From Vicia villosa (lineage: Eukaryota > Streptophyta > Magnoliopsida > Fabales > Fabaceae), in NCBI RefSeq assembly GCF_029867415.1, contig NW_026705405.1, forward strand, positions 124,001 to 188,000: a stretch of DNA of 64,000 bases, given 5' to 3'. The notes under the pieces are model-generated. The model ran no database searches and was not told where the DNA came from. It saw nothing but the letters and a program-made list of their open reading frames with translations. This document shows positions 1 through 10,092 of the stretch, one piece after another; position 1 is the stretch's first letter, and each line of letters starts with the position of its first letter. The position numbers and the translations under genes were made by a program.

Positions 1-446
1 ATCAAAGCTCAAGACGCACATTAGTGATCCGCATGAAGTCTAAGAGACATCCATTATAAAAGCATGCTGAATATTAAAAATCAAACCTAAATGAAACATA
101 TGAAGCGCTTGAAACATAAGGACACTTGGAAATGTTCTCTATGATGGATTGCAAGGCCAGAAATTTTTTTGGATTCAAGGTTTGTTTTCTTAAATATTGA
201 TTCAAACCAAAAAATAATTTAATTTTCTATATTAATTATTTTAACTTTTTTTCATCAGAAACAATTGCATGTAAAATTCATTTGAATGAAAAGAAATTGT
301 AGTATGAGATTCATAATTCATAATTACTTTTTATATAAATTTTACCCTTTTTTCATGCATTTAAATCATATTTCTTTTAATTATAAAAAATTAAATAAAT
401 TTAATTTATAATAAGAATGAAAATGAAAAACACGACAATTTAAAAG
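1..446. other. AT-rich intergenic DNA
   Basis: Low-complexity AT-rich sequence with no convincing open reading frame or recognisable repeat border. It ends where the target-site duplication of the downstream LINE begins. Confidence 0.6.
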
Positions 447-461
447 TTATAAATTAAAGCT
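447..461. repeat. LINE target-site duplication, left copy
   Basis: TTATAAATTAAAGCT matches 1732-1748 directly after the poly(A), which carries two extra A. Confidence 0.8.
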
Positions 462-1731
462 AATCCAGAAAAATGCAAGGTATTCTTTGGTGGCACAGGT
501 TTGGAGGTTTAGCAGGCCATTAGAGAAACTGCCTATAAGATATTTGGGGGTGCCTTTGGCTAGTAGGAAGCTGTCTGTCATGCAATGTCAACCTCTAATA
601 GATAAAATGATGGTGAGAATTCAACACTGGTCAGTCAAACTCCTCAGCTATGCTGGGAGATAGCAGTTGGTTCAGAGTGTGCTAATGGCAATTTCAGGTT
701 ATTGGATAAATGTTTTTCCTATACCAAAGAAGGTTATAAAAACAATTGAGACTCTATGCAGGAACTTCTTGTGGTCTGCAAAAGTTGATGGTAGGAAAGC
801 TTTAGTGGCTTGGGATAATGTCTATGAACCAAAAAATGCAGGAGGGTTGAATTTCAAAAAGCTATACATTTGGAATAAAGCCCTAATTCTGAAACTATTA
901 TGGAATATTCATAGCAAAGCTGATAAGCTCTAGATTAGATGGTTGGACACTTATTTTATGAAAGGAACCCCGGTCCTTCAATGGCAAGTAACAAACACGA
1001 GTTCTTGGATGTTGAATAGTGTATTGAAATGCAGGGTATACACTTAGAATAACATAGCTTGGGACAGAGCCAATCAAATGGGGAAATTCATCACATCAAG
1101 CATGTACAAAGCAATTTGTGGAGACAGTGTAGAGGTTGCCATGGAAATGTGTTTTCTTCCAAAACCGAGCCAATCCCCGTGCAAAGTTCATTCTATGGCT
1201 GACATTACTTGGCAGACTATCCATTAAGGATAGACTTGTGTGTTTTAGATTAATCCAAGACACTGACTGCTGCTTCTGTCAACAGAGGGAAACATTGCAA
1301 CACCTGTTCTTTGCGTGTGATTTTTCTAGCAAAATTTGGGAGGAAATGTTGCAATGGAATGGATACAAGAGGACTGCCACTACCTGGGATAAGGAGAAAA
1401 TATGGCTGATCAAAGAGGTAGCCAAGAAAGGATGGCGTAGGGAGATCTTGAAGATGGCTCTAACTGAGACGATTTATCACATTTGGTATGAGAGAAATGA
1501 GGTGGTGTTTAAGCACACTAGACCGAGGATGAACATTCCCCGCGGGATTAAGGATAGAGTAATGAATAGAAGCCTCTTGTATAGGAAGCTAAACACACAT
1601 GTTAGCATTAGTAGTTATAGCTTGATATTAGTGTTTTTGATGTTTTTGTCTCTTTAGAAGCCTGGATCTAAGATCGGCTTGTATTACCTGTTTTTGGAAT
1701 TAATAAAAGTTTATTTTCTCCAAAAAAAAAA
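462..1731 (+). mobile_element. 5'-truncated LINE (L1-type non-LTR retrotransposon)
   Basis: The insert holds the C-terminal part of a LINE reverse transcriptase (about 510-950; translated motifs IRYLGVPLASRK, LIDKMMVRIQHW, YWINVFPIPKKV, AWDNVYEPKNAGGLNF) followed by a zinc-binding RVT domain (1136-1400; FILWLTLLGRLSIKDRL, then CCFCQQ...LQHLFFACDFSSKIW). An AATAAA (1702-1707) and an A-run (1722-1731) mark the 3' end. Near-identical flanks TTATAAATTAAAGCT (447-461) and the same with two extra A (1732-1748) form the target-site duplication, so both borders are fixed. The coding part is broken by stops (one about position 661) and a frame change near 1135. Endonuclease and most of the RT are missing, as expected for a 5'-truncated copy. 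Confidence 0.88.
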
Positions 1732-1884
1732 TTATAAATTAAAAAGCTATTTTAAACAACTTTTGAAAAAATTATAAATTAATAAAAAAACTAAAAATTT
1801 TGTATCAAACCATTTTTTTAGAAAATTTCTTTGCCAACCTCCCAACTCTCTAGCCCACCTCTGGTGAAAAACCCAAACTACCCC

Positions 1885-2027
1885 TGACTTCGGTAATGCA
1901 TTTCCGAAATGTAAGAAAAAGGTCTTTTCGGAGATGCATCTCCGAAAGCGCCTTTTTTTTTAAAAATTTAACTTATTTCGGAAATGCATTTCCGAAAACA
2001 CATTTTCGGAAGTTCATTTCCGAAATA
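1885..2027. repeat. Subterminal palindrome cluster (left end of PMD element)
   Basis: Four copies of a roughly 20-bp dyad fall within 140 bp. Two are perfect palindromes: TTCGGAGATGCATCTCCGAA (within 1926-1947) and TTCGGAAATGCATTTCCGAA (within 1976-1997). The others are the partial copy near 1890 and the copy with AAGTTC at 2004-2026. Further copies lie at 2379-2436 and at the far end at 5109-5265. Such subterminal arrays often bind a transposase; that role is inferred. Confidence 0.8.
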
Positions 2028-2511
2028 CTGTGCGTTTTGCAGATTAAGCAAAACAGCCCCCTCCCCCAAATCATTTACCCTAATCTTCTTCAAACTCAAC
2101 CCCAAAGAGATTTTTGTGCAAACCAGTTCCAAGCTACCTCAAAGGCTCCATCTACTTGCTCTATTACATTCTAAAGTCCTCCAATCTATTCAATAGGTAA
2201 GCATTTTGATTTTAAGATCTATGATTAAAATGTATATTAGGGTGTTTACAAATAGCAAAAAATGTATTAGGTTAGGTTTATAGTGATATTTAGGATGTTT
2301 AGAATGTGTATACATAGGTTTGAATTTTGATTTTGGGGTCTGCCATTGAAGGTTGCAGAAAAGCTCTGCGCAGGGGTGTTTCGGAAGTTCATTTCCGAAA
2401 ACACCTCCATCCCAGTTTCGGAAATGAACTTCCGAACTGTATCAGAAGTGCATTTTGTTTTGTTTTTTCATTTGTCTCGCATATTAATCGATTTCGATTG
2501 TTTACAGGAAC

Positions 2512-4523
2512 ATGTCAGGCAACCAGCCAGCACGCATCAGACAGGGCAGGGAGTCCCAGACTGCGTCGGCTAGACGCGAGCGGGCGGCGGCGCAACTGGC
2601 GTCGACCCAGGGACGGGGTCGGGGACGCCGTGTGCGCGTTCCACAGGACTTGGTGGAAAGTTCATCTGCTTCAGGCTCTAGGAGTAGGCTGGCTCGGGTA
2701 TCTTCTTCCCGCCAGCGAGAGGATGAGGATGAGGATGAGGAGGAGGTGATACCGGATGTTGACCCTCCAGTCGGGGAGGAGGAGGAGCAGGAGGAGCAGG
2801 AGGTGGATAGCTATCCGGGAGGGCCTTTTGACACTTCCCTGCTGATTCACAACCAGGATCACGTCGCTCGGCGGATCTAGGAGGGAGAGGTATTTTTTTT
2901 AACTTAGCCGTTTATTTGTCACCATTTTTTATAATTTTACCGTTTATTTCTCGCTTATTTGTTTTTTTTTGTAACAGGAGAGAGAGCCATTGAAAATGGT
3001 GAACCACTCCAGGAAGATTTTCGGTCTGTTTAAACCAGCAGCTCAGTGGTTTAACGACCATGTGCGAGGTTCAGGGCTTAGCGGGCTCTGCCTGACCGGG
3101 TACACCACCATCAGCACCGGCATGCAGGGGGCATTTGTGGAGCGTTGGCACAAGGAGACGTCTTCTTTCCACTTGCCGGTGCGGGAGTTGACGATCACCT
3201 TGCATGACGTCCAGTGTCTTCTCCACCTGCCCATCAGGGGGTGGCTGTTGGACCACTCCAGAATATAGAGGGTCGAGGCCATTGAGTGGATGATGCACTA
3301 TTTGGGCATGCCGCACGAGGTTGCTCACCTGGAGTGCGTCTCGACTTTTGGGTGTCATGTTCGGTTCAACACACTGAGCCTCTATTTTGAGTTCCACCTG
3401 GACGCGGCGGCCGAGGCCGAGTAGAAGGGTAACGACCTATTCAGGGAGTACCACCGCGGCTGCGCTCTCCGGTGCTGGTACATGCATGTGGTAGGCGCTG
3501 CATGCTTTGTGGACAAGAGTGCCAGGTACGTCGACGTGGCCTACCTCCGCTATTTCATGGACCTGGATACCGTTCACCAGTGGAACTGGGGGTCAACTAC
3601 TCTAGCATATCTCTACCAGAAGCTGAATGAGGCCTCCAACTGGAGGACGAGGCAGTTGGTCGGATCCTGCACACTGCTTACGGTACATTTTATTTTAATA
3701 CATTATCGTATTTATTTATTTATATATGTTTCGTATTTAATTTTAATACATTATCTTGTTTCTGTTTCAGAGCTGGATCATCTCCTACTTCTCCCGCATC
3801 CACAGCTACCACCTCGATCCTGCGTACGTGGACGCCTTGCCCAGGGCCGCCAGATACGATCTCCAGAGGGGGAACGATGCGGTGGGACCATACCGTGGAT
3901 ACCTGGATCGCACTCTGCACGACGACGTCACCTGGAGGCCGTTCATCGACTACGCTCAGATTGTCCCCTTTGACGGCATTGCACTTTATTCTGGCTGGTT
4001 GGCTTGCGGGACCGGCATCATGGTTCGATATCTCCCTGAGCGGTGCATGCGTCAGTTCGGATTCGTGCAGCGGATACCCATGTCACCCTTTGAGGCTGCT
4101 CCCGACACTGTGACCCGAGTGCAGCTCACTGCCATATGGGAGCATTAGGAGGATCATGTGGTACCGCTGGAGTACCGTCTCACTTGGGTCACCCAGGACT
4201 GGCACAGTGAGGAGGGATACGTCACATGGTTCTACCGGGTGTCACATCCTCTTCTGAGGCCCGACATTCCCGGCGCTCCTAGGCCAGCACACGAAGAGAT
4301 CCTGGAGAACCAGCAGGCCGAGGATGATCACGCCATTGATCTCATGCCGATCTGCCAGCGGATATCGATGATTGGGCAGGACGCGTTGGATCGAGGTATC
4401 GTGGAGCGGGGCGGTCCAGAGGCAGTCGCCGTGATGGAGATGATCGTCACTGATGCGGGCCGTGCGGCGACATACACGCGGCAGAGGAGGTCTCAGGGCG
4501 AGAGGTTTAGGCACACCCAGTAG
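2512..4523 (+). pseudogene. Plant mobile domain (PMD, MAIN-like) protein gene, decayed
   Basis: The coding sequence starts at ATG 2512 with a basic then acidic, probably disordered N-terminus (MSGNQPARIRQGRE..., E/D-rich at residues 65-100). It continues after a likely intron (donor about 2890, acceptor CAG before 2980) into a PMD: WFNDHVRGSGLSGL, FVERWHKETSSFHLPV, ELTITLHDVQCLLHLPI, then YLYQKLNEASNWRTRQLVGS. After a second likely intron (about 3682-3770) it reads SWIISYFSRIHSYHLD, YGRYLD-like repeats, LACGTGIMVRYLPERCMRQFG and a C-terminus ending HTQ at 4523. Four in-frame TAG codons interrupt it (2878, 3266, 3427 region, 4146). The family includes Arabidopsis MAIN and MAIL1, nuclear factors linked to transposon silencing, and many transposon-borne copies. 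This copy sits between the inverted ends of a Mutator-like element, so it is an element gene and not a host gene. Confidence 0.8.
4516..4523. repeat. 8-bp target-site duplication (left) of hAT-type element
   Basis: CCCAGTAG, repeated exactly at 4872-4879. The last three bases are the stop codon of the PMD reading frame. Confidence 0.9.
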
Positions 4524-4871
4524 TAGGGGTGGCAAAATGGGCCCGGCCCGCGGGCAAAACCCGTTTTACCCGCACTTTTTCGCGGGGCGGGGCAAGGTTT
4601 TAGACCCGCTCTCTTTAATGTGCCCGCCCCGCCCCGCCCCGTTTTTTTGTGGGCTTTTGCGGGCATTTGTTTTTTCATAGAATTTTACTATTTTTAGGCC
4701 TAAAAAGCCGAATGCCCGCGGGCTTTCCCCGTCCCGCCCTCACTTTTTTGCGGGGCGGGGCAAGGTTTTAGTCCCGCACTTTAAAAACGCCCGCCCCGCC
4801 CCGCCTCGTTTTTTCGCGGGCTTTTGCGGGGCGGGCCTAAACGGGGCGGGCATGCCCGTTTGCCACCCCTA
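4524..4871. mobile_element. GC-rich non-autonomous hAT-type element
   Basis: A 348-bp element with perfect 13-bp inverted ends TAGGGGTGGCAAA...TTTGCCACCCCTA and a perfect 8-bp duplication CCCAGTAG, the hallmarks of the hAT superfamily. The interior is built from GGGCGGGG/CCCGCCCC units in both orientations around a short AT-rich centre (about 4675-4705) and has no coding capacity. A fragment of the same family lies at 57085-57286. It is inserted directly behind the PMD stop codon. Confidence 0.92.
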
Positions 4872-5334
4872 CCCAGTAGTGGTCGGGTTTATATATTTTT
4901 TGTTATCGGATTGTATCTTTAGCACACTATTTTTATTTTTTTCGGTTTGTATATATTATTTTCATCGGATTAGTTTTTTTTTTTTTGTTTATTTATCATA
5001 TTAGTATTTTCAGTTTATCTATTGCTTATTTTATTTGGCGTTTACGTTTAATTAAAATGCGAGACTGTTTTAGATAAAACATAAAAAAAAAACACAGTTT
5101 CTGCATAATTCGGAAATGAACTTCCGAAACCCCCCAAAATCTGAACAAAGGTGTTTTCGGAAGTTCATCTCCGCAGACACCCCCCATGAGGTGTTTTCGG
5201 AGATGCACTTCCGAATTAAGGAAATTTTTTTAAAAAAAAAACGCTTCAGAAGTTCATTTCCGAAGCAGGGGTATTTTGAGATTTTCGCTGGGGGTGACCC
5301 CCATAAGGAGGTGGCCAAAGAATTTTTTTTTTTA

Positions 5335-6061
5335 TTGATGTAAGTTGAAAAGGTTAAAAACTAGTTCTTTTTTATCTTATCAAACTCTAAATCAATATTT
5401 AAAAATATATATTTTTCTGTCAAATGAATGAATTATTAAAAAAAGAGATTATAAAAATACAGTTTATCTTATAGAAAGTAGAAACAAAGCTTATATGGAA
5501 AGATGGATGAAAAAGGAGTGGGTGTCTGCCGACCCTATAGAGCGGACCCACCACACACGCGGTGAGAAACACAACTCAAAGCAGTCGACCAAGTAGAAAA
5601 GAATGAAGAAAACAAAGTATGAAAACAAAAACAGCTGTGTAACAACAAACAAAAGAAACTATGTCAGGTCAGCATTCAGCAATAATAATAATAATAATAA
5701 TAATTAATTCAACACGGGAACCAATCTTCTAAAGTCAATAACCCCAAACCTTTCTTTTCTTTTACCCATTTCCATTTCCATTTTCTTTATCAACCAAAAC
5801 TAAACCGAACCACTTCTTCATCATCATCACCATCGTCTTTGTTACACCAATCATACACCACCCAGATCTTCTTCCCTCTAGTTTTTAATCGGTAAGGACT
5901 CTTTTTATTTTTTTTGGTGATCGGTGTTTTGTTGCAGAAAAAGTTTTGGACTTTTTATAACGTGGAGTTTTTTTTGTTGTTGTTGTTGTTGAAGGTTAGC
6001 AGAAGAGTTTGATGCTGAGTTATTATTATAAACAGAAAAGTTGAGGTGGGGGTTGGAGTAT
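5335..6061 (+). promoter_or_regulatory. Upstream and 5' leader region of the PP2C gene
   Basis: AT-rich DNA, then an (AAT)n tract at 5681-5703 and pyrimidine-rich leader-like sequence (TCATCATCATCACCATCG, 5820-5838). A GTAAG at 5892 and an AG near 6001 could bound a 5'-UTR intron. No TATA box can be assigned with confidence. Confidence 0.4.
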
Positions 6062-8373
6062 ATGGATAGTTTCTGTTGCTTCAGCTCTGTAAGTCAGGCC
6101 AGGAAGGAATTCTTCCACCTCTTCTAATTTTCATGAATATGCTATTACTTCTTTGTAGTCTCATATCATATAGAGTATGTGGACTTGAGAATAGTTTCTT
6201 GTTGGACTCTTGAGTTTCTCTATTTATTTTGTTTTAAATTCCAAATAGGCTAGTCAAATTGCAGATAATAGGTAGAACGGTGACAATTTGTTCAAATTCT
6301 GCTATCTATAGTGCCACTATACTTGGATGTGAAAATTGGGGATCATATTTTATTAAAAGTCACCTAGTTTAAGTTTCTTGTATTTATAATAGGAACTAGG
6401 AAGGATAAAATAGATCAATAGTATTTTTGTGATCAAAGGGGGCCAAATAAACTTAAACCAAAATTTTGCTTAATGATTAAAAGACTAGGGTTGTTTTTTA
6501 GGTTTGAGCGTTTGACAGTAAAGTTACAAACAAGCTCTAATAATCAATTTTCCTCAATACCGCAAACTGCAATAGTCCCAATTTTTCATCATTCTCCCTC
6601 ACGCTAAAGCTTACTGAACTTGAGCTTGTTAAAAATAAGATATAGTGGAATCTTATATCATTTAGAGTTGTGGCCTAGGCAGTCCTTGTAATGTATAGTA
6701 AGGCTTGAGTAGTCCCCACCTTACAAGGTGATTTTATGAGGTTCAGTTAGAACCCAAAGCTGATTTTAATACGGTTTCGGAGCCTATTCTAGATGTTTTT
6801 AGAATAATATGTCATTTCACCCACATTTGTCCATGCTCCAAATGTCTAACCTTGAACGTGAAGCTGCATAGACAATTGTTATTCCACCCGCATCAGTCCA
6901 GTCCTGTGTGTGAGGGTGTGTTTGAACTCCCGCATCAACTAGAGATATGACTCGGGCAATGCTTATAATCTTGGTTAGTCCTCGATTTACAAGATAACTT
7001 TGTGGGGATGAGTTAGGCTTGGTTAGGCAATATATTGATGGTGGGGTGACGATGATGAGATTAAAATATGTGGTTTTTTGAGTAGGAAATGTGCTTCTCC
7101 ATTTCATTTCCAACTGTGGCTTGGTTTCCTTTCTTTAATATATAATTGTTGATTGTTGTGATCTGTTTAACAAGTCTCTAATAAATTCTTCAATGTTTAT
7201 AGGCGGTTGGAGGGCGTTCTTCATGCAACTCTGGCAAAGGTAAAAGCAGTCAGTCGCCGGTCAAATATGGATTTAGCCTCGTTAAAGGGAAAGCCAACCA
7301 TCCAATGGAAGACTATCACGTAGCAAAATTTGTCCATTTCAAAGGACAAGAGCTAGGACTTTTTGCTATATACGATGGACACCTCGGAGACAGTGTACCG
7401 TCATATCTGCAAAAATATCTCTTTTCTAATATCTTGAAGGAAGTGAGTTGTTGAACCAAAGCTAAAGATATTAATATTATGTTATTTATGGTATCGCGTG
7501 ATCTTTTTAGTTCCTATTGCTAATTATATTTATGGTTGTGATTGATTATCCAGGACGACTTCTGGAACGATCCATTCATGTCCATTTCTAAAGCTTACGA
7601 GTCAACAGATCAGGCAATTCTTTCTCACAGTCCTGATTTGGGGCGAGGAGGATCAACTGCCGTGACTGCAATTCTCATAAATAATCAAAAACTCTGGGTC
7701 GCCAATGTTGGAGATTCACGAGCAGTTCTGTCAAGAGAAGGGGTAGCTGTACAGATGACTACCGATCATGAACCTAATACAGAACGTGGCAGCATTGAGA
7801 ATAGAGGCGGCTTTGTCTCAAACATGCCAGGTACTTCAATTAACCCCGAAATTTATTTTTGTGCTATTGATTTGTTTAATCCATGTAGCCGACTCCATAT
7901 AGTGGAATAAGACTTGGTTATTATTATTTTCAAATTTATAACAACTTTTTCATTCGTGGGTTATATATATCAGGAGATGTTGCAAGAGTGAACGGGCAGC
8001 TTGCAGTTTCTCGAGCATTTGGAGACAAAAACCTCAAAACACACTTGCGATCTGACCCTGACATTCAGTATGCTGATGTTAACCAAGATACCGAGCTTTT
8101 GATTCTCGCTAGTGATGGTCTATGGAAGGTCTTCCATTCATCTCCCTTTTTTACTATTATCATTAGAAAGTTCAATCTTCGCGCCTTTTTTTAATAACAA
8201 CCTTGTACCTTAATTTTCATCTATTCCTCCAGGTAATGGCAAATCAAGAAGCCGTCGATATCGCAAAAAGAATAAAGGATCCACAAAAGGCAGCTAAACA
8301 ACTAGCTACTGAGGCATTGAACAGAGACAGTAAGGATGATATTTCCTGCGTTGTAGTTCGTTTCAAGGGATGA
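6062..8373 (+). CDS. Protein phosphatase 2C (PP2C), five exons, 279 aa
   Basis: Exons by GT-AG borders and frame: 6062-6088, 7203-7442, 7554-7830, 7974-8128, 8233-8373 (840 nt). The product is a Mg/Mn-dependent Ser/Thr phosphatase with the motifs in order: [20 protein letters not shown] (residues 31-50; E45-D46), [11 protein letters not shown] (D67-G68-H69), GGSTAVTAI (121-129), [12 protein letters not shown] (138-149), [13 protein letters not shown] (187-199), LASDGLW (D229-G230) and [11 protein letters not shown] (D268). All metal-binding acidic positions are present. The short N-terminus (MDSFCCFSS) and overall length match the small plant PP2C group that includes Arabidopsis At1g22280-type enzymes, with no extra regulatory or membrane region, so a soluble cytosolic/nuclear location is likely. 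The first exon codes only nine residues; intron 1 (1.1 kb) contains a TRIM. An inverted partial copy lies 1.35 kb downstream. Confidence 0.93.
6632..7035 (+). mobile_element. TRIM-like miniature LTR retrotransposon in PP2C intron 1
   Basis: Two diverged direct repeats, about 6650-6772 and 6917-7025, share the order TAGAG..ATGGCCT/CGGGCA..GCTTATAAT..CCTTACAAG..TTTTGTGAGG..GAGTTAGG. Directly after the first repeat CGGTTTCGGAGCC resembles the Met-tRNA primer site TGGTATCAGAGCC, and a G-rich stretch (GTGTGTGAGGGTG, 6905-6917) precedes the second. This is the layout of a legume TRIM: two short LTRs, a primer site, a purine tract and no genes. It is old (many differences) and lies in sense orientation. 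Confidence 0.6.
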
Positions 8374-9094
8374 AAAAGGAAACATACACACATACATATG
8401 TAAAAAAAAGTTATAAAATTGAGGTTCTTGAGTTTAGGTGGTGTGAGATTTAGAATTTATTGATTTCTTGGTTGTGATATAGATTCATACATGATAAATT
8501 TTCCTTGTAATATGCTTTATGTGATGGAGTAGTGTGATGATGGATGGCCACAGTTCATACATTATTGAACATGGGATTTATTTTAAAAATGAGTGTGTTA
8601 TTATATACTATACTTGAATATGTCTTGGAATATATTAGAGTCATAACAAAATAGGTAAAGTTGAACTTTCTAAGACTGAAATTGTCTTATATGTTTTATA
8701 AAAGTCTTTTCTAATCAAAATAGGTGAAGTTGAACTTTCTAGGACTGAAATTGTCTTATATGGTTTATAAAAGTCTTTTTAAACTTTAATCTAATTATTT
8801 TAGGTGTGATATGACATAAACCACACTTATACTACCTTTGACCCATACTAGTTACTACCATCTAAACCACACAAACATAAACAAATCTCTTTGCTTCCAA
8901 TGACCCAGTCTGGATCACCACACTAATTTCCTCATCATACTTAATGGGTGTAAACCAGACAATCAATGTGAACTCTAATAGAATCACACGCCATCAAATG
9001 CCAATCAAAGTTTAACAAGTAAAGAATGAAAATGTTAAGCTAATATATTAAAATAAAAATATATAGAGAAGGTAAAAGTTTAACTAGCATATAA
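8374..9094. other. PP2C 3' flank with a 69-bp tandem duplication
   Basis: A unit beginning ATAGGT(A/G)AAGTTGAACTT occurs at 8651 and again at 8720 (period 69 bp, about four differences). The stretch before it is the likely 3' UTR (AATAAA-like AT-rich signals, none decisive). Nothing coding is seen. Confidence 0.6.
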
Positions 9095-9103
9095 TAACAA
9101 TAT

Positions 9104-9273
9104 GGGAAATGCTAATCAGTGCCCTTAGGGTAATGGTTAAGACTTTAAAAATAGTAAATTTATCTCGGTAATCTGCGTATTTAATGCCTCGAAAATTGAA
9201 ATGTTAAATTTTCTCTAAAATATTTTTTTTTTTTAAAATGTTTAACCATTGCACTGAGTGGTTAGCAAGACCC
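9104..9273. mobile_element. Mutator-type MITE (170 bp)
   Basis: The element starts GGGAAATGCTAATCAGTGCC and ends in the inverted counterpart ...GCACTGAGTGGTTAGCAAGACCC. The two arms share TGCTAA, CAGTGC and ATGGTTAA blocks. It is flanked by a perfect 9-bp duplication TAACAATAT (9095-9103 and 9274-9282), the length made by Mutator-like elements. No coding capacity. Confidence 0.82.
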
Positions 9274-9282
9274 TAACAATAT

Positions 9283-9719
9283 ATAGAATGAAAACTGTTT
9301 AATTACTATAAAATAAAATCATATAAATAAACTAATGATGATTAAACAAGAATCAAAGAAGCATACAAATATATATGTTTGAGATGCACTAAAAGCTTCA
9401 ACAACAACAACAAAAATGAAAAATGCACATGCCTGATTTATAGGTATATTTAGAAAAACTTTTCGCCCTTACTCGATTTATGGTTGAGAGATGGTATATA
9501 TGCTTGATTTTTTTGATATATTTTAGAAAAATATTTCACCCTTACATGATTTATGATTGAGGGGTTGTGTACTTGTATGGTCTCTTGCGTTGGGTTCTTG
9601 AATGAATCATATTAAGCTCGGGTCCAACGGAGCTCGCCTCGAGTAATGATCAATTCAGGAGAACAATGTTGGGATGAAATAGCTGATAGGATAGGTTGAA
9701 ATAGCTGAATGAATCATCC
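9283..9719. other. Intergenic DNA between MITE and PP2C fragment
   Basis: AT-rich DNA with two similar segments (about 9430-9490 and 9500-9560) sharing GATTTAT..TTGAG..GGT, probably a diverged short duplication. No gene or element border is recognised. Confidence 0.4.
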
Positions 9720-10092
9720 CAAGTGTGTTTTGAGGTTTTTGTCTCCAAATGCTCGAGAAACTGCAAGCTGCCCGTTCACTCTTGCAACATCTCCGGATAT
9801 ATATAACCCACGAATGAAAAAGTTGTTATAAATTTGAAAATAATAATAACCAAGTCTTATTCCACTATATGGAGTCGCCTACATGGATTAAACAAATCAA
9901 TAGCACAAAAATAAATTTCGGGGTTAATTGAAGTACCTGGCATGTTTGAGACAAAGCCGCCTCTATTCTCAATGCTGCCACGTTCTGTATTAGGTTCATG
10001 ATCGGTAGTCATCTGTACAGCTACCCCTTCTCTTGACAGAACTGCTCGTGAATCTCCAACATTGGCGACCCAGAGTTTTTGATTATTTATGA
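9720..10092 (-). pseudogene. Inverted partial copy of PP2C (exon 3 part, intron 3, exon 4 part)
   Basis: The 373 bp are the reverse complement of 7675-8047. By reading through both copies I find only two substitutions and no indels. One changes the intron 3 acceptor CAG to CCG; the other lies inside the intron. It includes intron sequence, so it arose at the DNA level and not by retroposition. The right edge meets the start of a Copia LTR (TGATAATATTAG at 10090) with a 3-bp TGA overlap. It cannot code for a phosphatase because the start, the DGH motif and the C-terminal metal sites are absent. Confidence 0.95.

Larger units (their letters stand above)
1821..5330 (+). mobile_element. Mutator-like DNA transposon carrying a plant mobile domain gene
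   Basis: The two ends are imperfect inverted repeats. The left reads TTCTTTGCCAACCTCC at about 1828. The right, reverse-complemented, reads TTCTTTGGCCACCTCC at about 5322. Both are followed about 35 bp inward by AC(T)ACCCCTG and a CGGAA...TTCCG motif. Possible 9-bp flanks are ATTTTTTTA (1812-1820) and TTTTTTTTA (5326-5334), but these are too low in complexity to prove a duplication. Both subterminal zones carry clusters of palindromic TTCGGAAATGCATTTCCGAA-type motifs. Inside lies a PMD gene and no Mutator transposase, so the element looks non-autonomous or gene-carrying. A hAT-type element is nested near its 3' end. Confidence 0.68.

Noticed and set aside
2671..2862. Leucine-rich minus-strand ORF inside the PMD gene
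   Set aside because: Antisense of the Glu/Asp-rich stretch of the PMD protein.
4453..4680. ORFs in the GC-rich block after the PMD gene, both strands
   Set aside because: They arise from GGGCGGGG units of the hAT-type element and cross its border.
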